Positions 59,133-64,000 of a DNA stretch of 64,000 nucleotides are shown here, piece after piece (the first letter of the stretch is position 1; each line of letters opens with the position of its first letter). Position numbers and translations under genes: made by a program. Location: contig JACRHS010000010.1 of NCBI GenBank assembly GCA_016217595.1, forward strand, positions 124,001 to 188,000. Reading direction: 5' to 3'. The stretch is from Opitutia bacterium (GTDB lineage: Bacteria; Verrucomicrobiota; Verrucomicrobiia; Opitutales; Opitutaceae). The notes under the pieces are model-generated. The model worked only from the letters and a program-made list of their open reading frames with translations, was not told where the DNA came from and searched no databases.

Positions 59133-61723
59133 ACCGCCGCATGATCACGCGCCTCCTGCCATCCCTCGTCATCCTGCTCGCGCTCGCGACCACGCTCGCC
59201 GCACAAACTGTGCGCTGGGAGCCTTCGGGCGGCACGCTCGCCGTCGGTCAGGTGAGCGAGATCGCGCTCGTCTTCGAGAATTGCGAGCCGAAGGACACTC
59301 CCGCGCCGCCCAAGGCCCCCGGCCTCACCATGGAAATGCGCGGCCGCTCCGAGAATGTCTCGATGGTGAATTTCAACGTCACAAAAAGCGTCGGCTACAC
59401 GTTCGCCGTCCGCCTCGACCGCCGGCAATCGGTGGAGATTCCTGCGTTCGAGATCGAGACCAACAAGGGCCGCCTCCGCGTCGAACCGGCGCGCTTCGAG
59501 GCTGGCAACGCCACCGTGGGCCGCACCGAAATCGCCGTCGACGCCATCGCCAACGGCCGCATCGGCCTGCCCGGCAAATCGGTCTGGGCCGGCGAAGTGT
59601 TTCCCCTCACGTACACGTTGTCGGCCGTGCGCCGCTACCTCTACCAGCTCGGCTCCGGTCCGGAGTGGTCGCCCGCGCCGCTGGCCATAGAGGAGTGGGC
59701 GAAGCCCGAACAGGTCGAGACCGCCATCCGCGGCGAGCAGGGCATCTCGGTGATTTACCGCACGCGCGCCTACGTGGCCGCGCCCGGCACCTACAAACTC
59801 GAACCCGTCAACCAGCTCGTCAACCTGCTCGCGGGCAATTCCGGCTTCGGCTTTTTCCAGAACCCCGTGCTCCAACAGCAGAGCATCGCCAGCGACCAGC
59901 CCGAACTCATCGTCAAGCCGCTGCCGCAACCCGCCCCCGCCGGCTTCAACGGCGCGGTCGGCCAGTTCAAACTCGTTTCGAAGGTCGTGCCCGAGCGCGC
60001 CAAGGTCGGCGAACCCATCACCTGGACGCTCGCGCTCAGCGGCACCGGCAACTGGCCCGACATCCCGGGCCTGCCCGCGCGCGAGGTGTCGAAGGATTTT
60101 CAGGTCGTGCAACCGCAGGCCAAACGCACGCCGGCCGAGGGGAAAATTTACGACGCCACGATCACCGAGGACGTCGTGCTCGTGCCCACGCGCGCCGGCA
60201 CGTACGCGCTCGGGCCGATCAACTTCGCCTATTTCGATCCCAAGAGCGGCAGCTACAAAACACTCACCACTGAAAAGGTGACAGTGACCATCGCCGCGGG
60301 CATGGCCGAGAAATCCGAGCCGACGAAATCCGCCGCGACACCCGAAACCAAAGCCGAGTCGACCGCGGCAACACCGTCCCGGCCATTGCCCACGCCGCCC
60401 AACCCGCCCGGCCTCCTCCCCACCGAGCCCGCCGGCGGCAGCACCGCCGCGCCCGCGCCGTGGGCGCCGCACCATCTTTTGTACGCGTTGCTCGCGCCAC
60501 TCGGAGCGCTGTTGCTTTTCTGGGGCCGCCTCGCCTGGCAGCGCGCCCGCGCCGGCGATCCGTGGAAGACACGCCGTGCCGCACGCCAACGCCTCCGCGC
60601 CACCCTCGCCCGCCTCGGCGTGACCCAATCCGCTTTGCCGTTGCGCCCCGAACTCGCGACGGAACTCCGCGCCGATTTGCTCGCGTGGCAACAAGACGTC
60701 GCCGCGCTCTGGCAGATCGACCATGCCGCGCCCGCCGCCACCGCGCTCGCCGCGGCGATCCAGGCGGCGCAGCCCGCGAATCGCAGCGCGGCCGACGAAT
60801 GGGCCAAGCTCTGGCAGGAAGCCGACCGCACGCTTTACCGCGCCGGCGAAGCTCTGCCGGCAGACTGGTGCAACCGCGCCGCGCAGGCGCTCGCGAGCAA
60901 ATCCGTGCGCTCGTTCTCGCCCTTCACGCTGCTCCTGCCGCGTCATCTGTTGCCCTGGTGGTTCGCCGCCGCGCTCGTGGCGCTCGTCGTACTGACGCCC
61001 GCCGCGCTGTCTGCTGCCGCTCCCGCCAAAACCCCGGCCGATCTCTACAACGCCGGTGATTTCGCCGCAGCCGCGCAGGTGTGGCGCGATGCCATTGCGC
61101 AACAGCCGACCGACTGGCGCGCGCGGCACAATCTCGGGCTGGCGCTCCTGCAACAAGACGCCGCGGGCGAAGCCGCCGCGCAACTCGCCGCCGCGTTTGT
61201 GCAACACCCGCGCGACCCGGTGCTCGCGCGCCAACTCGCGTTGGGTTGCGACAAGGCCGGCTACACGCCGACCGTGCTCGGCGGATTTTTGCGGCCCGGC
61301 GTGGTGCAACAGCTCGCCATGCTGGCATCGCCGGCAGAGTGGCAGCGCCTGTTTGTCGCCGCGGCGGCGCTGGCCGCGCTCGCGTTTGGTTGCTGGCTGG
61401 CCCTCGGCTATGGCCGGCGCTCGCGGTGGCTTAAACCCACCGGTTGGGCGCTGCTGACACTCGCGTTGCTCCTGGCCATGACCGCGACCATCGGGTTGCG
61501 CACCTACGGTCTGGCGGCCGACAACCACGCCGCGCTGGTCTGGCAGCAATGCGTTTTGCGCTCGATCCCGACGGAAGTGGAGACGTCGCAAAAGACCACC
61601 GCACTACCGGCGGGCTCGCTCGGCGTGGTGGACAAAACTTTCCTCGGCTGGGTACGGCTCTCCTTCGGCAGCGGTCACACGGGCTGGGTCCGCAAGGAAG
61701 ATATCGTCATGCTCTGGCGGTAA
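59129..61723 (+). CDS. batD: BatD-like protein fused to TPR and SH3-like (BatE-like) domains
   Basis: 864 residues, GTG start at 59129 overlapping batB. A signal peptide (LLPSLVILLALATTLAAQ) precedes the BatD beta-sandwich region (residues 30-390; GYTFAVRLDRRQSVEIP, ERAKVGEPITWTLALSG). A proline/alanine linker and a membrane segment (HLLYALLAPLGALLLFW) follow near 450. After another segment (WWFAAALVALVVLTPAAL), a TPR-like helical part starts with DLYNAGDFAAAAQVWRDAI (residues about 640-730). The end is an SH3-like domain (VDKTFLGWVRLSFGSGHTGW). In Bacteroidetes the TPR/SH3 part is the separate protein BatE. The gene closes the MoxR-Bat operon. Confidence 0.9.
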   Translation: MNRRMITRLLPSLVILLALATTLAAQTVRWEPSGGTLAVGQVSEIALVFENCEPKDTPAPPKAPGLTMEMRGRSENVSMVNFNVTKSVGYTFAVRLDRRQSVEIPAFEIETNKGRLRVEPARFEAGNATVGRTEIAVDAIANGRIGLPGKSVWAGEVFPLTYTLSAVRRYLYQLGSGPEWSPAPLAIEEWAKPEQVETAIRGEQGISVIYRTRAYVAAPGTYKLEPVNQLVNLLAGNSGFGFFQNPVLQQQSIASDQPELIVKPLPQPAPAGFNGAVGQFKLVSKVVPERAKVGEPITWTLALSGTGNWPDIPGLPAREVSKDFQVVQPQAKRTPAEGKIYDATITEDVVLVPTRAGTYALGPINFAYFDPKSGSYKTLTTEKVTVTIAAGMAEKSEPTKSAATPETKAESTAATPSRPLPTPPNPPGLLPTEPAGGSTAAPAPWAPHHLLYALLAPLGALLLFWGRLAWQRARAGDPWKTRRAARQRLRATLARLGVTQSALPLRPELATELRADLLAWQQDVAALWQIDHAAPAATALAAAIQAAQPANRSAADEWAKLWQEADRTLYRAGEALPADWCNRAAQALASKSVRSFSPFTLLLPRHLLPWWFAAALVALVVLTPAALSAAAPAKTPADLYNAGDFAAAAQVWRDAIAQQPTDWRARHNLGLALLQQDAAGEAAAQLAAAFVQHPRDPVLARQLALGCDKAGYTPTVLGGFLRPGVVQQLAMLASPAEWQRLFVAAAALAALAFGCWLALGYGRRSRWLKPTGWALLTLALLLAMTATIGLRTYGLAADNHAALVWQQCVLRSIPTEVETSQKTTALPAGSLGVVDKTFLGWVRLSFGSGHTGWVRKEDIVMLWR

Positions 61724-61868
61724 GGAGCCGTTGAGCCCGCCGCTTAAGGCTCCAGTTTGGCAGTGACCAGCGTCACCGAGAAAATTTCCGCTCCGGCGAA
61801 GTTTTTTCTGTTCAAATGGTGCGTCATCCTGATGATGCCGCCTCCTTCCAGCTACGACTAGAACCCCC

Positions 61869-62132
61869 ATGTTCTGCCGATTTCCTCCTGACCACCAACA
61901 TCTGACACCCGATGAGCGCACGGAGTATGCCCAGCTCTTGAGTCGTAAAAACGATCTCCAGCAGACGCTCGGCACCTTGACCACAGACTTGGAGGAAGTC
62001 CGTCGAATCGCACACCGTCTGTTCGAACTCGACATGCTTTCCATCAAGCGCGCCAAAGCCGACGTGCGCACCACCCACCCCGACTCCGCCAGCTCGTCGC
62101 TCGCGTTTGCCGTACCGACTACGACCGAATAA
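61869..62132 (+). CDS. Small coiled-coil protein, unknown
   Basis: 87 residues, soluble. The middle (EYAQLLSRKNDLQQTLGTL, EEVRRIAHRLFELDML) is strongly helical and likely a short coiled coil; the rest is charged and then serine/alanine-rich. I do not recognise a family. There is no good ribosome site before the ATG (preceding bases are cytosine-rich), but the composition is that of a real protein. It is 145 bases downstream of batD and faces the Nudix gene (20-base convergent gap). Confidence 0.5.
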   Translation: MFCRFPPDHQHLTPDERTEYAQLLSRKNDLQQTLGTLTTDLEEVRRIAHRLFELDMLSIKRAKADVRTTHPDSASSSLAFAVPTTTE

Positions 62133-62152
62133 GCCGCCCGCGCATCGCCAGC

Positions 62153-62701
62153 TCAGCTGCCGGCGACTGTCTTGCGCACCATGCGCACCATGGATTCCTC
62201 GGGATTGAGCGTCGCCACGCGCGCCAGCTCCACCCATGCCAGATCGTGCGACTCGTCGCTCACCACGAGCGGCTCCGTCGGATCGGCCTCGACCACAAAA
62301 CGCAGATCCAGATGCCAGTGACCCGGCACGCCCTTGCGCTCGGGAATCCAGTGGCGGTCGACGTCGAACGGCTCTGCGGTCACCAGGCGCAACCGATTGA
62401 GCCCGCTCTCCTCCTGCGCCTCGCGCAGCGCCACCGCCGCCAGCTCGGTCTGCCCGTCGGCGTGGCCGCCGAGTTGCAGCCATTTGTCGAGTTTGCGGTG
62501 ATGCGTAAGCAGGGTGCGCGTGCGGGCCGGATCGACGATCCACGCCGAGCCGGTCAGATGCCCCGTCAGACACGAACGCAAAAAGCAGTCCGCGTGCGCT
62601 TCCACAAAGCGGATGATCTCCGCCGTCATCTCCGCTTCGTGCGGGTCGAGCGGAAGCGCCGCATGGGCACGCAGCAGGGCGAGAACGGGAGCGCGGTGCA
62701 T
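62153..62701 (-). CDS. Nudix hydrolase
   Basis: 182 residues. The Nudix box is LGGHADGQTELAAVALREAQ followed by EESGL; the key REaxEExG part is intact, while the first Glu of the consensus is replaced by Thr, as in many close relatives. The N-terminal 60 residues are helical, and the domain ends with HDLAWVELARVATLN. The substrate (nucleoside diphosphate derivative or sugar nucleotide) cannot be predicted. It begins 4 bases after the LOG gene on the same strand, so they are co-transcribed. Confidence 0.92.
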   Translation of the reverse strand: MHRAPVLALLRAHAALPLDPHEAEMTAEIIRFVEAHADCFLRSCLTGHLTGSAWIVDPARTRTLLTHHRKLDKWLQLGGHADGQTELAAVALREAQEESGLNRLRLVTAEPFDVDRHWIPERKGVPGHWHLDLRFVVEADPTEPLVVSDESHDLAWVELARVATLNPEESMVRMVRKTVAGS

Positions 62702-62705
62702 CGGT

Positions 62706-63287
62706 TCAGGTGGTCACAAACCATTTCGACTCGGCGGTCGTCGGCCGGAAGGCCGCCAGCTGCGCGAAAATTTCCTCCACCGTTGTCGCCACGGTGAACA
62801 GTTCCAGATTGCTCGGCTTGTTGAAACGCTCGCGCACCATTTTCTCGAAGAAGCGCAACAGGTCGTCGTAGAAACCGTCCTGGTTGAAAAACACGCACGG
62901 TTTGCGCAGCACATCGAGCTGCCGGAGCGTGACGATTTCCATCATCTCCTCCAGCGTGCCCCACCCGCCCGGCAGGGCGAGAAACGCGTCGGCGCGCGTT
63001 TCCATGAGCAGCTTTCGCTCGCGCATGGTGACGACTGTGTGCATCTCGTCGGCGCCCTCGTAGGCAAGCTCCTTGGCCTTCATGAAATCGGGAATCACGC
63101 CCACCACGCGCGCGCCGCCAGACTTCGCCGCGCGCGCCACCGTGCCCATCAAACCGGTCTTCCCGCCGCCGTAAACCAGCCCCCAGCCCTGCGCTGCCAG
63201 CGCGCGCCCCACCGCCTCGGCGGCGGTGAAATATTTCTGGTCCAGCCGGTCGCTGGAGGAGCAGTAGACGCAAAGGAGCTTCGTCAT
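62706..63287 (-). CDS. LOG-family phosphoribohydrolase (TIGR00730 Rossmann fold)
   Basis: 193 residues, the normal length. The conserved motifs are YGGGKTGLMGTVARA, the catalytic region MRERKLLMETRADAFLALPG (in part) and PGGWGTLEEMMEI. LOG proteins release adenine-type bases from nucleoside 5'-monophosphates; in bacteria the substrate is AMP or a related nucleotide and the physiological role is often salvage. The Nudix hydrolase follows 4 bases downstream. The gene is divergent from the glutamyl-Q synthetase gene. Confidence 0.95.
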   Translation of the reverse strand: MTKLLCVYCSSSDRLDQKYFTAAEAVGRALAAQGWGLVYGGGKTGLMGTVARAAKSGGARVVGVIPDFMKAKELAYEGADEMHTVVTMRERKLLMETRADAFLALPGGWGTLEEMMEIVTLRQLDVLRKPCVFFNQDGFYDDLLRFFEKMVRERFNKPSNLELFTVATTVEEIFAQLAAFRPTTAESKWFVTT

Positions 63288-63373
63288 GGAAAAGGGAAAA
63301 GCAGGAACGAACGCCGAATCCCATCAATTTCGAGCTGAGCTTTGGGAAAAAACGTGTCCAGTGGAGCGCATCC

Positions 63374-64000
63374 GTGGCATCACCTCCCTCCAGCTATCGC
63401 GGTCGCCTCGCCCCGTCTCCGACCGGGCATCTGCACCTCGGCCATGCGCGGACGTTTTGGATTGCCGCGCAACGCGCCGCCGCCGCGGGCGGGACGCTGC
63501 TCTTGCGCAACGATGACCTGGACCGCGCGCGCTGCCGGCCGGAATTCGTCGCCGCCATGCTGGAAGATTTGCGCTGGCTCGGGCTGCGTTGGAGCGAAGG
63601 GCCGGATTGCGGCGGACCACATGCGCCTTACCATCAGAGTGAACGCACCGCGCTGTACCGCGCCGCGCTGGCCCGGCTGCACGCGGCGGGACTGATTTTC
63701 CCCTGCACGCGTTCGCGTCGCGATGTGCTGGAGGCGGCCGGCGCGCCGCACGAAGACGGCGGCGGTGGCGACGACGAACCGGTTTACCCAAGAGATTTCC
63801 GCCCCCCGGCGGAGACGCCGTTGCCACCGCTCGGCGGGAAAATCTCCGTCAACTGGCGGCTGCGCGTGCCCGACGGCGAGACGATCGCGTTTCGCGACGG
63901 GCATTACGGCGAACAACAAGCCGTGGCCGGGCGCGATTTCGGCGACTTCGTCGTCTGGCGCAAAGACGACACGCCGAGTTACCAGCTGGCCTGCGTCGTG
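63374..64000 (+). CDS. gluQ: Glutamyl-Q tRNA(Asp) synthetase, 5' part
   Basis: Partial: 209 codons to the right edge. There is no ATG near the start; a GTG at 63374 gives MASPPSSYRGRLAPSPTGHL. Class I synthetase motif HLHLGHARTF (HIGH) follows at once, then LLLRNDDLDRARCRPEFV and LRWLGLRWSEGP, typical of GluRS and GluQRS. The compact spacing and the lack of a tRNA-anticodon domain so far favour GluQRS, which attaches glutamate to queuosine on tRNA(Asp). Only one cysteine is visible in FPCTRSRRD where GluQRS usually has a zinc knuckle. The KMSKS loop lies beyond the window, so a full GluRS cannot be excluded. Confidence 0.8.
   Translation, partial: MASPPSSYRGRLAPSPTGHLHLGHARTFWIAAQRAAAAGGTLLLRNDDLDRARCRPEFVAAMLEDLRWLGLRWSEGPDCGGPHAPYHQSERTALYRAALARLHAAGLIFPCTRSRRDVLEAAGAPHEDGGGGDDEPVYPRDFRPPAETPLPPLGGKISVNWRLRVPDGETIAFRDGHYGEQQAVAGRDFGDFVVWRKDDTPSYQLACVV

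Noticed and set aside
61724-61753. Inverted repeat GGAGCC / GGCTCC after batD
   Set aside because: Six pairs with an 18-base loop and no good T run; terminator function not supported.
1-64000. tRNA, rRNA, CRISPR, insertion sequence or prophage genes
   Set aside because: I looked for cloverleaf-like stretches, direct repeat arrays and transposase or integrase motifs and saw none that could be supported.

Overview
The window is GC-rich, densely coding chromosomal DNA (most genes near 65% G+C). Several features point to a member of Verrucomicrobiota, most likely Opitutaceae: start codons that overlap the previous stop (ATGA or TGATG) in almost every operon, few strong Shine-Dalgarno sites, an ECF sigma factor fused to a membrane and helical domain, a MoxR/DUF58/Bat operon, and many secreted carbohydrate-active proteins. 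This assignment rests on gene content, not on a marker gene. I see no rRNA, tRNA, CRISPR array, transposase or prophage.

Layout. 1-3379 (minus): a sialic-acid scavenging operon with two secreted sialidases and the start of a NanM-like mutarotase. 3760-6145 (plus): a MocR-type regulator and an EamA exporter. 6219-11963 (minus): a glycerol-phosphate operon with a SorC-type regulator, a secreted glycerophosphodiester phosphodiesterase, a glycerol-1-phosphate dehydrogenase homologue, an organophosphate transporter and a HAD-IIA phosphatase. 12110-18411: a secreted unknown, a nitroreductase, an esterase and a 1266-residue heparinase-like lyase with FG-GAP repeats. 18513-21871: an ABC ATPase and a permease fused to a CPBP protease. 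22300-25608: small metabolic and unknown genes. 25821-32379: two convergent surface-polysaccharide operons (rfbB, rfbA, glycosyltransferase; and epimerase, sugar aminotransferase, glycosyltransferase).

34198-43471 (minus) is a tightly packed array: receiver-kinase hybrid, degenerate ketoacyl synthase, membrane histidine kinase, degenerate GAF kinase, nucleotidyltransferase and a large membrane glycosyltransferase-like protein. An AT-rich block (about 36-40% G+C where counted) covers most of the ketosynthase gene and the 5' part of the kinase gene, so the composition changes inside genes and not at their borders. 43613-53689: rmuC, the sigma-factor pair, a small HTH gene bracketed on both sides by the same 27-bp palindrome in inverted orientation, an alcohol dehydrogenase, and a GntR-controlled ABC operon that ends in an intrinsic terminator. 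53754-61723: a release-factor-like GGQ protein and the MoxR-DUF58-BatA-BatB-BatD operon. 61869-64000: a small unknown, a Nudix hydrolase, a LOG-family protein and the start of a glutamyl-Q tRNA synthetase.

The most unusual items are the palindrome-bracketed HTH cassette (47691-48133), the ketosynthase that keeps its cysteine and lysine but has lost both catalytic histidines inside a sensory-kinase array, and the AT-rich block across it. No function beyond the families named is claimed.
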